From: DATEGZ01 sp035519535
GTDB lineage: Bacteria > Acidobacteriota > Vicinamibacteria > Vicinamibacterales > SCN-69-37
DNA: 64,000 bases
Direction of reading: 5' to 3'
Assembly: GCA_035519535.1 (NCBI GenBank)
Contig: DATIWF010000141.1
Location: 7,538 to 71,537, forward strand
Below are positions 1-8,637 of this stretch, piece by piece. Each line of letters starts with the position of its first letter. Position 1 is the first letter of the stretch. The notes under the pieces were generated by a model, which searched no databases, was not told where the DNA came from, and saw only the letters and a program-made list of their open reading frames with translations. Both the position numbers and the translations under genes were made by a program.

Positions 1-2566
1 AGCGCTTGTAGAGCTCGGTGTGCTTGCTCTCGAGCGGCACGTCCTGGCCCGCGATGACGACGTGGAGGATCTGCGAGCGGATTTCGAGCGGGTCGCCCTT
101 GAGCACGACGAGATTCGCGAGCTTGCCGGCGTCGATGCTGCCGACCTGACTGTCGACGCCGAGCACCTTGGCGGCATTCAGCGTGAGCGCCTTGATCGCG
201 TCATCGTGGTCGAGGCCCCAGGCGACGGACCGCCCCGCCTGGAAGGGCACGTCGCGCACGAACTGGAAGCCGCCACTCGAGAACGCGAACAGCACGCCGG
301 CCTTCGCGAGAATGCCGGCCGTCTGGTACGGATAGGCGTGAAACGCGTCCTCGCGCGCCGGCAGCGTGAACACCGACGTGAGAATCACGGCCACGTTGTG
401 GTCTTTGAGGAACGACGCGACGCGCTGCGCGTCCGCGCCGGTGCGCAGCACGACGCGCACGCCGTTGCGCTCGGCCCAGGCGACCGCCTCGCGCACCGCC
501 GCCTCGGTCGCGGCGTCGATGTACATCGCCTGGCGCCGATCGAGGATTGGCAGGAAGGGCTCGAGCGTCCAGTCCACGGTGCGCGAGGCCCCGGCCTTCG
601 CGTACAGGCGAGCCCTGTCGAGCAGGCGATTCAACTCGTTGAGCTGTTCGGTTGACGCGGCGACCCCGCCGCCCCCGCCCCCGCGTCCGCCTCCGCCACC
701 GGGGTAGGTCATCGCGAGGCCGGCGGACGGACGCAGCGTGTTTTCTTCCCACGTCCAGCCGTTGAGATTCATCACGGGAATCTCGCCGCCAATCATGCCG
801 CCGCCCGGTCGGACGCCGACCGTGGTGATGCCCTCGACGCGCGCGACGGGAATCGCGTCGCTGTCGGACTGATAGGCCACGCGCGTCCGCAGCATCTGGT
901 TGAACGGCAGAATTTCGCTGACGTCGTCGTAGTTGCGCACGCCAGGTTCGTTCAATCCCAGGTCCGTGCTGGCGTCGATCATGCCGGGATACACGTTGGC
1001 CCCCGCGGCGTCGACGACCTTCGCGCCGGCTGGAACGGCCGCGCTCGCGCCGACCGACTCAATCCGGTTGCCCTTGATGACGATCGTGCCTTTCTCGATC
1101 GGCGGGCCGCTGACGGTGACGATCCGCGCGTTCGTAATGGCCCAGGTCGGCCCGTTGGCGTTGAAGCGATATGGCAGCGTTTCGGCCGGTGCGGGCTGAG
1201 CGGCAGGCGCCGCCGCGGGGGCGCTGGCGGCCGGAGGCGCGGCCGCGCCGCCTTTCTCCTTCTCGACCTCCAGCACGTGCTGCAGGTCCTTCAGCCGGTC
1301 GTAGTACGCGATGCCGTCGATGTACGTGCGCTCGACGATCGCGGCAGTGCTGAGCGGGTGGTGATTCCAGATCGCGAGGTCCGCGTCCTTGCCGACTTCG
1401 ACCGAGCCGACGCGGTTGTCGATCTTGAGCTGTCGCGCTGGATTGATCGTGACCGTCGCGAGCGCCTCGTCGTCGGTCAGGCCGCCGTAGCGGACGGTCT
1501 TGGCGGCCTCGATGTTCAGCCGTCGCGCCTGCTCCGCGTCGTCCGAGTTGATCGACACGAGCACGCCCTTGCGGGTCATGATCGCGGCGTTGTACGGGAT
1601 CGCGTCCTCGGCTTCGATCTTGTAGCCCCACCAGTCGGAGAAGGTGGACGCGCCCGCGCCGTGCGCCGCGATCTCCTTCGCGACCTTGTAGCCCTCGAGG
1701 ACGTGCTGAAACGTGGTGACCTTGAAACCCATCTCGTCGGCGAGGCGGATGAGCATCAGGATTTCGTCGGCGCGATAGCTGTGCGCGTGAACGAGGCGCT
1801 TGCCTTCCAGGACCTCGACGAGCGCGTCCAGCTGCAGGTCGCGCCTGGGCGGCAGCGCGTCGCCGCCGGCGGCCTTCTGCTTCGTGTAGTCCTGCCAGGC
1901 TTTCTGGTACGCCTTGGCCCGGGTGAACGCGTCGCGGATCACGTACTCGACGCCCTGACGTGTCGCCGGATAGCGGCGCGGCCCCGCCGTCGTCTGCGGG
2001 CCCGGACGCTTGACGTTCTCGCCGAGCGCGAACTTGATCCCCGGCAGCGCGCCCTGAAACACCAGCTGCTCGGGCCGGTCGACGCCCCAGCGGAGCTTGA
2101 TCACGACGGTCTTGCCGCCGATCGGGTTGGCGCTGCCGTGCAGGATGTTCGACGTCGTCGTCCCGCCGGCGAGGTCGCGATAGATGTTGATGTCCGTCGG
2201 GTTGAGCACGTCCTCCATGCCGGTCATCGAGCTCACGGCGACCGTGCCCTCGTTGATGTCGTCGTTCGCGATGTGCGAGTGGCAGTCGATGATCCCGGGC
2301 GAGACGAACTTGCCGGTCGCGTCGTAGACGTCGGCGCCCGCGGGAATCTGCACGTTCGTGCCGACCGCGGCGATCTTGCCCTCGCGGATCACGATCGTGC
2401 CGTTCGGAATGATGCCGCGCGTGACCGTGAGGATCGTCGCGTTGCGGATGGCGACGACGCCGGACGCGGCGCCCTGGCCGTGCAGCCGGACGCTCGACGC
2501 TGGCAGCGCCGCGATCACCGCAAGCAGAAGCGCGAGAAACGCGTGGCGAAGAGATCGACGTGACAC
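1..2566 (-). CDS. Exported tandem amidohydrolase, C-terminus cut by window edge
   Basis: The reading frame runs from a GTG at 2566, with GGAGG six bases upstream, off the left edge without a stop, so at least 855 codons are present. It begins with a signal peptide (Arg-rich start, then a Leu/Ala run). Two amidohydrolase-superfamily modules follow. The first shows the N-terminal strand and the PGIIDCHSHI metal motif around residue 85. An Ala/Pro-rich linker lies near positions 1200-1260. The second module has the degenerate motif PGMIDAST, in which the metal-binding HxH is missing, so one half may be non-catalytic. A poly-Gly tract lies near 660-700. Imidazolonepropionase/dihydroorotase-like periplasmic amidohydrolases are common in this group. 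The substrate is unknown. Confidence 0.85.
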   Translation of the reverse strand, partial: MSRRSLRHAFLALLLAVIAALPASSVRLHGQGAASGVVAIRNATILTVTRGIIPNGTIVIREGKIAAVGTNVQIPAGADVYDATGKFVSPGIIDCHSHIANDDINEGTVAVSSMTGMEDVLNPTDINIYRDLAGGTTTSNILHGSANPIGGKTVVIKLRWGVDRPEQLVFQGALPGIKFALGENVKRPGPQTTAGPRRYPATRQGVEYVIRDAFTRAKAYQKAWQDYTKQKAAGGDALPPRRDLQLDALVEVLEGKRLVHAHSYRADEILMLIRLADEMGFKVTTFQHVLEGYKVAKEIAAHGAGASTFSDWWGYKIEAEDAIPYNAAIMTRKGVLVSINSDDAEQARRLNIEAAKTVRYGGLTDDEALATVTINPARQLKIDNRVGSVEVGKDADLAIWNHHPLSTAAIVERTYIDGIAYYDRLKDLQHVLEVEKEKGGAAAPPAASAPAAAPAAQPAPAETLPYRFNANGPTWAITNARIVTVSGPPIEKGTIVIKGNRIESVGASAAVPAGAKVVDAAGANVYPGMIDASTDLGLNEPGVRNYDDVSEILPFNQMLRTRVAYQSDSDAIPVARVEGITTVGVRPGGGMIGGEIPVMNLNGWTWEENTLRPSAGLAMTYPGGGGGRGGGGGGVAASTEQLNELNRLLDRARLYAKAGASRTVDWTLEPFLPILDRRQAMYIDAATEAAVREAVAWAERNGVRVVLRTGADAQRVASFLKDHNVAVILTSVFTLPAREDAFHAYPYQTAGILAKAGVLFAFSSGGFQFVRDVPFQAGRSVAWGLDHDDAIKALTLNAAKVLGVDSQVGSIDAGKLANLVVLKGDPLEIRSQILHVVIAGQDVPLESKHTELYKR

Positions 2567-2616
2567 TGGAGACCTCCGGATGCGGAGGACTCTAGCGTAC
2601 GGGGTGCGGGACGACC

Positions 2617-2668
2617 AGATCGGGCATCAGGCACTCGCGGGTGCCCACTGCGTGGTGCCTGAAACTGA
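2617..2668. repeat. Heptamer repeat patch, GGCAYYA family
   Basis: This gap lies between the argF stop and the upstream amidohydrolase start. GGCA occurs at 2623 and 2630, and TGC occurs at 2642, 2649 and 2656, giving a 7-bp period. The inverted pair TCAGGCAC / GTGCCTGA could also fold into a hairpin and end the arg operon transcript. The same units recur near 34.33-34.41 kb and 45.69-45.75 kb. Confidence 0.6.
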
Positions 2669-3667
2669 TCACGCGCCCATGAGCAGTGACAGCAGCGCCT
2701 TCTGCGTGTGGAGCCGGTTTTCGGCCTGCTCGAAGACCACGGACGCCGGCGAATCGATCACCGAGTCGGTGACTTCGTGGCCGCGGTGCGCGGGGAGGCA
2801 GTGCATGAAGATTGCGTCCGGGCCGGCCGCGGCCATGAGCGCGTCGTTCACCTGATAGGGGTGGAACACGCGCGCGCGCGCTTCGGTTTCGTCTTCCTGG
2901 CCCATCGATGCCCAAACGTCGGTGTAGACGGCGTCGGCGCCGCGCACGGCTTCGACCGGATCGTTCGTCACGGTCACCGTCGCGCCGAACGCGGCGGCGG
3001 CCTGCGCCGCGGCGGCGACCTTCGCCGGCAGCTCGTAGCCCGCCGGGGAGGCGATGCGGACGTGGACGCCGACCATCGCGCCGGCCTGTGCGAGCGACGC
3101 CGCGACGTTGTTGCCGTCGCCGACGAACGCGAGCGTGCGCCCGGCCAGCTCGCCGAAGCGCTCCTTGAGCGTGAGCATGTCCGCGAGGGCCTGACATGGA
3201 TGCTCCTCGTCGGTGAGCGCGTTGACGACGCGGAGGCGGGGCGCGGCCGCGGCGAACTGCTCGAGCCGGTTCTGCGCGAACGTCCGGACCACGGCGCCGT
3301 GCACCCAGCGCTCGAGGTTGCGCGCGACGTCCTCGACCGTCTCGCGGCTGCCCAGCGCGACGTCGGCGGGCGGCTCGATGACCTCGCCGCCGAGCTCGCG
3401 CACGGCGATGACGAACGTCGACCGCGTACGCAGCGACGGCTTCTCGAAGAGCAGCGCGACGTGGCGGCCCGCGAGCGGCCGGTCCGCGGCCTGGCCGTTG
3501 CCGCGATGCCGCTTCATCTCCTCGGACAGCGACAACACGCCGGCCAGCTCCGTGTGGCTGAGGTCGAGCACCGAGAGGAGGTCCTTCGCCGCGATCGATC
3601 GCGTCGATCGATCGATCCGGCGCAACGGGACGACGTCCTTCGACTTCTGTCGGGCCTGCAGGCTCAT
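2669..3667 (-). CDS. argF: Ornithine carbamoyltransferase
   Basis: It transfers carbamoyl from carbamoyl phosphate to ornithine, making citrulline in the cytoplasm. The 332-residue protein has the carbamoyl-phosphate signature KPSLRTRST near residue 76, the HPCQALADMLT motif near residue 159 and the ornithine-binding HCLPAHRG motif near residue 286. These are the three hallmark OTCase motifs. The ATG at 3667 overlaps the argJ stop as ATGA, which decides the start: an in-frame ATG 54 bases upstream would run into argJ. It is the last gene of the leftward arg operon. Confidence is high. Confidence 0.96.
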   Translation of the reverse strand: MSLQARQKSKDVVPLRRIDRSTRSIAAKDLLSVLDLSHTELAGVLSLSEEMKRHRGNGQAADRPLAGRHVALLFEKPSLRTRSTFVIAVRELGGEVIEPPADVALGSRETVEDVARNLERWVHGAVVRTFAQNRLEQFAAAAPRLRVVNALTDEEHPCQALADMLTLKERFGELAGRTLAFVGDGNNVAASLAQAGAMVGVHVRIASPAGYELPAKVAAAAQAAAAFGATVTVTNDPVEAVRGADAVYTDVWASMGQEDETEARARVFHPYQVNDALMAAAGPDAIFMHCLPAHRGHEVTDSVIDSPASVVFEQAENRLHTQKALLSLLMGA

Positions 3668-4887
3668 GTCCGGTACTCCGCGTTGATACGCACGTACTCC
3701 GCGCTGAAATCGCACGTCCACATCGTGGCTTCGTGATGGCCGCCGACGCCGAGGTCGACCGCGACGGTCACCTCGCGCGCCTTGAGCACCTCGGCGGCGT
3801 CTGCGGCGCGCTCGTCGTGGGGCACGCCGAAGGTGAAGAGCGGCACGGGGCCAATCGCGACGGACGCATGGTCGAGATCGAACGCGGCGCCGGATCGCCC
3901 GGCGGCCGCGACCAGGCGGCCCCAGTTGGGATCGCCGCCGTGGATCGCGGTCTTGACGAGCGGCGAATTCGCAATCGTCCGCGCCGCCAGAAACGCGTCG
4001 TCGCGCGACGCCGCACCCGTGACGTGCACGGTGACGAGCTTGGTCGCGCCCTCGCCGCCGCGCACGATCTCGCGCGCGAGGTGGCCGGCGACGTGGCGCA
4101 GGGCGTCAAGGAACATCGGATCGTCGGCGCGCGTGACGGCCACACCCGAGCGCCCGGACGCCAGCGCGAATACGCAGTCGTTCGTCGAGCACTCGCCGTC
4201 CACTGTGATCGCGTTGAAGGACTCGTCGACGACATGCCGCAGCGCCTGGTCGAGGACGTGCGGATCGATGCGCGCGTCGGTCGTGAGGAAGCCGAGCATC
4301 GTGGCCATGCGGGGCTCGATCATGCCGGAGCCCTTGGCCATGCCGCCGACCGTGATCGTGCCGCCCGGTACCGCGACGGCCACGGCGCACGACTTGGGAA
4401 ACGGATCGGTCGTCATGATCGCCCGCGTCGCGGCGGCGCCGCCTTCGGCGCTGAGCGCGCGAGACGCGTCGCCGACGCCGGCGCGAATCTTGACGATGTC
4501 GAGCGGCACGCCGATCACGCCGGTGGACGCAACGAGCACCTGATCACCGGCGCAGCCGATCGCGGACGCCGCGGCATTGGCCATCTGCCGCGCGACCTCG
4601 AGGCCGGCCGCGCCCGTGCACGCGTTGGCGCAGCCACTGTTGACGACGATCGCGGCCGCGCGTCCGCCGGATCGGGCCAGGTGATCGCGCGAGACGACCA
4701 CCGGCGCCGCGACGGCCTTGTTGGTCGTGAAGACCGCGGCCGCCGGCACGGGCTCGTCGGCGGCAATGAGGGCGAGATCGAGGGGCGCGGGCGCACCGGC
4801 CGGGCCGCGGCGCTTGATGCCGCACGCGACCCCCGCCGCCCGGAAGCCTCCGGGTGCCGTCACTCCGCCCTCGACCGGCCGTACCAC
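3664..4887 (-). CDS. argJ: Bifunctional ornithine acetyltransferase / N-acetylglutamate synthase
   Basis: ArgJ moves the acetyl group from N-acetylornithine to glutamate, recycling acetyl in the cyclic arginine pathway. The 407-residue product starts at a GTG at 4887, preceded by GGAG and placed just after the upstream acetyltransferase stop. A longer in-frame extension would lie inside that gene. The autocleavage site is visible in KGSGMIEPRMATML, where cleavage precedes the Thr, as are VFTTNKA near the N-terminus and GECSTND. It lies 14 bases after the argA-like gene and overlaps argF by ATGA. Because an argA-like gene is also present, this ArgJ may be mono- or bifunctional. Sequence alone cannot decide. 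Confidence 0.95.
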   Translation of the reverse strand: MVRPVEGGVTAPGGFRAAGVACGIKRRGPAGAPAPLDLALIAADEPVPAAAVFTTNKAVAAPVVVSRDHLARSGGRAAAIVVNSGCANACTGAAGLEVARQMANAAASAIGCAGDQVLVASTGVIGVPLDIVKIRAGVGDASRALSAEGGAAATRAIMTTDPFPKSCAVAVAVPGGTITVGGMAKGSGMIEPRMATMLGFLTTDARIDPHVLDQALRHVVDESFNAITVDGECSTNDCVFALASGRSGVAVTRADDPMFLDALRHVAGHLAREIVRGGEGATKLVTVHVTGAASRDDAFLAARTIANSPLVKTAIHGGDPNWGRLVAAAGRSGAAFDLDHASVAIGPVPLFTFGVPHDERAADAAEVLKAREVTVAVDLGVGGHHEATMWTCDFSAEYVRINAEYRT

Positions 4888-4901
4888 GTCGGACTCCGCG
4901 C

Positions 4902-5420
4902 TCAGGCGACCGCCACGCGGCGCGCCGGCGGCGTGGCCGCGCGGTACCGCGAGACGGCGCGGAGCGGCAGGACCATCGCGAACTGGCCGCAGCGACGGAA
5001 CAACGGACAGCTGAGGCAGTCCGTCACGATCTTCTCCGGCAGCCACAGGTGGGGGACGATGGAGAAGTTCTGACGGACGAAGAACCGGGCATCGTGCGTG
5101 AACGCACACAGCGTCTCGAAGCCCATCGCTTTCGCGCGATCGCGAAGCGACGTCACCAGACGGGAGGCGAGACCGACCCGGCGGAAGCTGTCGGAGACGA
5201 CGAGCGAGCGGACCTCGGCGACGCGGCCGGAGAGCGGTGCGAGCTCGGCCGAGGCCTGAATCTCGCCGGCGACCTCGCACACGACGAATCGCGCGGCGTG
5301 CTTGCGCAGGTCGTCGAGTGTGCGCGGCAGCAGGTGTCCCTCCCGCTGATGCGAGCTGATGAGCGCGTGCAGCGCCTCGGCGTCGGCAGGCACCGCTTGT
5401 CGCAAGATCAAATCAGTCAC
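4902..5420 (-). CDS. argA: Short-form N-acetylglutamate synthase-like GNAT acetyltransferase
   Basis: This 172-residue GNAT protein has the acetyl-CoA loop region VSDSFRRVGLASRL near residue 77. It has no N-terminal amino-acid-kinase domain, so it resembles the short ArgA type known from actinobacteria rather than E. coli ArgA. A Cys-rich CLSCPLFRRCG motif near the C-terminus could bind metal. It sits inside the arg operon between argD and argJ, which strongly suggests the first step, acetylation of glutamate. The gene symbol rests on context and fold, not on a direct assay. Confidence 0.8.
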   Translation of the reverse strand: MTDLILRQAVPADAEALHALISSHQREGHLLPRTLDDLRKHAARFVVCEVAGEIQASAELAPLSGRVAEVRSLVVSDSFRRVGLASRLVTSLRDRAKAMGFETLCAFTHDARFFVRQNFSIVPHLWLPEKIVTDCLSCPLFRRCGQFAMVLPLRAVSRYRAATPPARRVAVA

Positions 5421-5432
5421 TCCGTTCTCTCC

Positions 5433-6641
5433 TTAGAGCCCGGCCAGGCTGGCGCCGAGGATGTGCATCGCTTCGTCGACCTCAGCCGGCGCCACGATGT
5501 ACGGCGGCAGCAGCCGCACGACCGTTCCGGACGTGCGGTTCACGAGCAGGCCGCGTTCGAGCGCGGCGTTGACGACCGGGGTGGCGTCCCCGGTGAGATC
5601 GAGGCCGGCGATAAGGCCGGCGCCCCGGACGGCCGCGATCTTCTGCGGGTACCGTGCGGCCAGCGCGCGGAGCCCGGCGAACAGGTGCGCCGACGTGCGC
5701 GCGATTGTGTCGCGCAGTCCGCCCTCGAGCACGTCGAGGAAGGTGAGCGCCGCCCGGCACGCGAGCAGGTTGCCGCCGTACGTCGTGCCGTGGTCGCCGG
5801 GCGATGCCGCGGCGGCGACCGGGCCGCTGAGCATCGCGCAGCCGATCGGCACGCCGGCGCCCAGCGCCTTCCCGAGCGCCACCAGATCGGGCGTGAGCCC
5901 GTAGCCCGGACTCGCCAGAAACGCACCGGTCCGGAACGACCCGCTCTGCACTTCATCGGCGATGAGGAGCGTCCCGGTGCGCCGGCACGCGGCGTCGATG
6001 GCCTGCGCGAGCGCCGGTGAAATGGGCCGTACGCCGCCCTCGCCCTGGATCGGCTCGACGATGATCGCGGCCGTCTCGCCGTCGACGAGCGCGTCGAGCG
6101 CGTCGGGACGGGCCGCGTCCGCGAACGTCACACCCGGAATGAGCGGCGCGAACGGCGCGCGGTAGTGATCGTCCCACGTCACCGACAGCGCGCCCATGGT
6201 CCGGCCGTGAAACGCGTGGGTGAACGCAACGAACTTCGTCCGTCCGGTCTCGCCCCGTGTGTGCCAGTAGCGGCGCGCGAACTTGAGACACGCCTCGACG
6301 GCCTCCGCGCCGCTGTTGCAGAAGAACGCGCGCTCGAGGCCCGTGAGGGACGCGAGACGCGCGGCCAGCTCGCCCTGCAGCGGATGGAAGTACAGGTTGG
6401 ACGTGTGAATCAGCGTGGCTGCCTGATCGGCCACGGCACGCGCGAGGGCCGGGTGCGCGTGGCCAAGCGACGCCACGCCGATGCCGGAGATGAAATCGAG
6501 ATACGCGCGCCCGCGGTCGTCGAACAGGCGCACGCCCTCGCCGCGCTCGAAGACGACAGGGAACCGCCGGTAGATCTGCAGCACGTGCTGCAGCTCAACG
6601 GCCCGGACATCCGTGGCGGAATTCGTGAGGGGGTGGCTCAT
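5433..6641 (-). CDS. argD: Acetylornithine aminotransferase
   Basis: This PLP-dependent class III aminotransferase converts N-acetylglutamate semialdehyde to N-acetylornithine. The 402-residue protein shows the FCNSGAEAVEACLKFARRY phosphate-binding region near residue 110, the ADEVQSG motif holding the PLP-contacting Asp, and the Schiff-base Lys in LGKALGAGVPIG. The usual DEVQTGxGRTG reads DEVQSGSFRTG here, a mild variant. It starts three bases after the argB stop, so the two are probably coupled. Confidence 0.95.
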   Translation of the reverse strand: MSHPLTNSATDVRAVELQHVLQIYRRFPVVFERGEGVRLFDDRGRAYLDFISGIGVASLGHAHPALARAVADQAATLIHTSNLYFHPLQGELAARLASLTGLERAFFCNSGAEAVEACLKFARRYWHTRGETGRTKFVAFTHAFHGRTMGALSVTWDDHYRAPFAPLIPGVTFADAARPDALDALVDGETAAIIVEPIQGEGGVRPISPALAQAIDAACRRTGTLLIADEVQSGSFRTGAFLASPGYGLTPDLVALGKALGAGVPIGCAMLSGPVAAAASPGDHGTTYGGNLLACRAALTFLDVLEGGLRDTIARTSAHLFAGLRALAARYPQKIAAVRGAGLIAGLDLTGDATPVVNAALERGLLVNRTSGTVVRLLPPYIVAPAEVDEAMHILGASLAGL

Positions 6642-6644
6642 GAC

Positions 6645-7490
6645 TCAGGCTGACTGCTTCTCGTTCTCCAGCACGCGCATCGCCAGCGCGATCGTCGTGC
6701 CGAGCGCGTCGTCCACACCGTGCGTGGCGTCGAGCTGGCGGCCGTCGAGGATTCGGACGGTGGCGACACCCTCGAGCAGCGCGGCCCGGCACGCGGACAG
6801 CTTCGCGATCATGCCGGCGGTGGCCGTGCCACTGCCGACGAGCGCGTCGATGGCGTCGGCGTCGAGCGTCGGCAGCGGCTCGCCGCGATCATCGAGCACG
6901 CCCGGCGTCGTGCCGGCGATCACGAGATCGCTGCCTGCGAGGGACGCCGCCAGCCGGCACGCCATCACGTCGGCGTTCACATTGAGAATCGCGGGCGTCG
7001 AGCGCGACGCGCCGCCGTCCGCGCCCAGGCTCGCAATGACCGGCACGTAGCCGTGCACGAGCAGCAGCTCGATGAGCGACGCGTCCACGTCGGTCGGATC
7101 GCCGACGAGCCCGAGATCGACGACGGCGCCGGTCGTGGACCGATGCGCCGCGACGCGCGTGGCGCGGCCGAGCCCGGCATCGACACCCGTCAGACCGACC
7201 GCAGCGACGCCCTCGGCGACGAGCGCGGCGACCAGCTCCGTGTTCGCCGTGCCGCCGAGCACCGACACGACGACGTCGAGCGTCGCGGGATCGGTGACGC
7301 GCAGGCCATCGACCTTCTTCGGAGCGATGCCGCGGCGATCGAGCTCGGCGTCAATCGCCCGCCCGCCGCCGTGCACGATCGCCAGCGGGCGCTGCGAGGC
7401 CAGCGATGCGGCGCATGCGGCGATCCGCGCGCGCTGGTCCGGCGTCTCGATCAACTCACCGCCGAGCTTGAGCACCAGCGGGCCCGTCAC
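6645..7490 (-). CDS. argB: Acetylglutamate kinase
   Basis: It phosphorylates N-acetylglutamate, the second step of arginine synthesis. The 281-residue protein starts at a GTG at 7490 that overlaps the argC stop as GTGA. This start puts the kinase motif VLKLGGELIE at the very N-terminus, as expected. IVHGGGRAID, the substrate-binding Gly-rich loop, follows near residue 36, and VNADVMACRLA lies in the C-terminal half. The upstream in-frame extension only re-reads the end of argC in another frame and is rejected. Confidence 0.95.
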   Translation of the reverse strand: MTGPLVLKLGGELIETPDQRARIAACAASLASQRPLAIVHGGGRAIDAELDRRGIAPKKVDGLRVTDPATLDVVVSVLGGTANTELVAALVAEGVAAVGLTGVDAGLGRATRVAAHRSTTGAVVDLGLVGDPTDVDASLIELLLVHGYVPVIASLGADGGASRSTPAILNVNADVMACRLAASLAGSDLVIAGTTPGVLDDRGEPLPTLDADAIDALVGSGTATAGMIAKLSACRAALLEGVATVRILDGRQLDATHGVDDALGTTIALAMRVLENEKQSA

Positions 7491-8494
7491 AACAGGGCCG
7501 TCCGTTCGTCGAATCCGCAGGCCACGTTGAAATTCTGCAGGGCCTGGCCTGCCGCACCCTTGACGAGGTTGTCCAGGCAGGCGACGACGACGAGGCGGCC
7601 CGACGCCGCGTCGACGCGCCAGCCGATGTCGCAGAAGTTCGTCCACGCCACGTGCTTGATCTCCGGCAGCGCGTCGCCGGTCAGCCGCACGAACGGCTCG
7701 GTGGCGTAAGCGGCGGAGAAGACGTCGGCGATCTGTTCGGCGGTCGTGCCGGGCGCCACGCGCGCGTAGATCGTCTCGAGAATGCCGCGGTCCAGGGGCA
7801 CGAGGTGGGGCACGAACGTGATCGCCGCGCCCAGCTCCTGCTCCATCTCGGCGACGTGGCGGTGGCCGAAGACGCCGTAGGCCGAGACCGATCCGTGATT
7901 CTCGGAAAAGTGCGTGCGCTCGCTCGCGGCGCGGCCCGCGCCGGAAATGCCGGACTTGGCGTCGATGATCACACCGCTCGCCGTGTCCAGCAGGCCGGCG
8001 TGCGCGAACGGCAGCAGCGCGAGCAGCGCGGCCGTCGGGTAGCAGCCGGGATTGGCGACGAGCGCGGCGTCGCGCACGTCCGCCTTGTAATGTTCGGTGA
8101 GCCCGTACGCGGCGCCCGACGGCAGCGTCTTCGTTTCGGGGTACCAGCGCGATCGCGCCGCGGCATCGCGGATCCGAAACGCGCCGGACAGATCGATCAC
8201 GCGCACGCCCGCCTCGACGAGGGACGGCGCAAGAGAGGCCGCGGCGCTCTCCGGCACCGCCAGAAACACGACGTCGAGATTCGACGCGAGCCGCTCCTTG
8301 TGAAGGGGCTCGATCCGGCCGCCCCAGACGCGCGCCAGTCGAGGGAGCGGCCGCGCCGCGGAATCCGCCGACGACGACATCGCCGCGTCGAGCTGCACCT
8401 GCGGATGCCGGGCCAGCAGGCCGACCAGCTCCTGTCCCGCATACCCCGTGGCGCCTGCCACCCCGACACGTACCGGACGCGAATAGCTATTCAT
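7487..8494 (-). CDS. argC: N-acetyl-gamma-glutamyl-phosphate reductase
   Basis: It reduces N-acetylglutamyl phosphate with NADPH. The 335-residue protein opens with the Rossmann motif VGVAGATGYAGQEL and carries the active-site Cys in VANPGCYPTA near residue 150. The downstream substrate-binding region KSGISGAGRA is also clear. It is the first gene of the leftward operon and is divergent from argR. A sigma-70-like promoter and an ARG-box-like palindrome overlap its start. Confidence 0.96.
   Translation of the reverse strand: MNSYSRPVRVGVAGATGYAGQELVGLLARHPQVQLDAAMSSSADSAARPLPRLARVWGGRIEPLHKERLASNLDVVFLAVPESAAASLAPSLVEAGVRVIDLSGAFRIRDAAARSRWYPETKTLPSGAAYGLTEHYKADVRDAALVANPGCYPTAALLALLPFAHAGLLDTASGVIIDAKSGISGAGRAASERTHFSENHGSVSAYGVFGHRHVAEMEQELGAAITFVPHLVPLDRGILETIYARVAPGTTAEQIADVFSAAYATEPFVRLTGDALPEIKHVAWTNFCDIGWRVDAASGRLVVVACLDNLVKGAAGQALQNFNVACGFDERTALL
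8480..8493. promoter_or_regulatory. ARG-box-like operator over the argC start
   Basis: The core GAATAGCTATTC at 8481-8492 is a perfect 12-bp palindrome. With the flanking A it reads CGAATAGCTATTCA, matching 11 of the 14 positions of the classic ArgR site TGAAT-wwww-ATTCA. It overlaps the argC start codon, so a bound repressor would block translation or transcription initiation of argCBD-A-JF. Confidence 0.7.
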
Positions 8495-8505
8495 CCGAAG
8501 CTTTG

Positions 8506-8535
8506 TATATACAATGGCAACAAACTGCCAGTCAA
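8506..8535 (-). promoter_or_regulatory. Predicted argC promoter
   Basis: On the minus strand, TTGACT (8535-8530) is followed after 18 bases by TATATA (8511-8506). The -10 lies inside the perfect palindrome TTGTATATACAA at 8503-8514, which is itself operator-like. The promoter sits about 15 bases upstream of the argC ATG. Confidence 0.55.
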
Positions 8536-8579
8536 GGCGAAAATCACGACTTCAGTACCATGAACACGTACTTGACTGC

Positions 8580-8610
8580 TTGCGCTTGGAGTATGCATTG
8601 GCTGTATAAT
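8580..8610 (+). promoter_or_regulatory. Predicted argR promoter
   Basis: A consensus TATAAT lies at 8605-8610, 22 bases before the argR ATG, with a weak TTGCGC 19 bases upstream. There is no Shine-Dalgarno before argR and the leader would be only about 15 bases. Confidence 0.45.
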
Positions 8611-8623
8611 CCATGACGGCACT

Positions 8624-8637
8624 TGAATAGTTATGAA
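8624..8637. promoter_or_regulatory. ARG-box-like operator over the argR start
   Basis: TGAATAGTTATGAA has a perfect left half-site TGAAT and a weaker right half, and resembles the palindrome at the argC start (shared GAATAG.TAT). It spans the argR ATG at 8633, which suggests autoregulation. Confidence 0.55.

Noticed and set aside
1277..2563. A rightward 428-codon frame within the amidohydrolase gene.
   Set aside because: The leftward strand encodes continuous amidohydrolase sequence with a ribosome site. The rightward translation has no family features.
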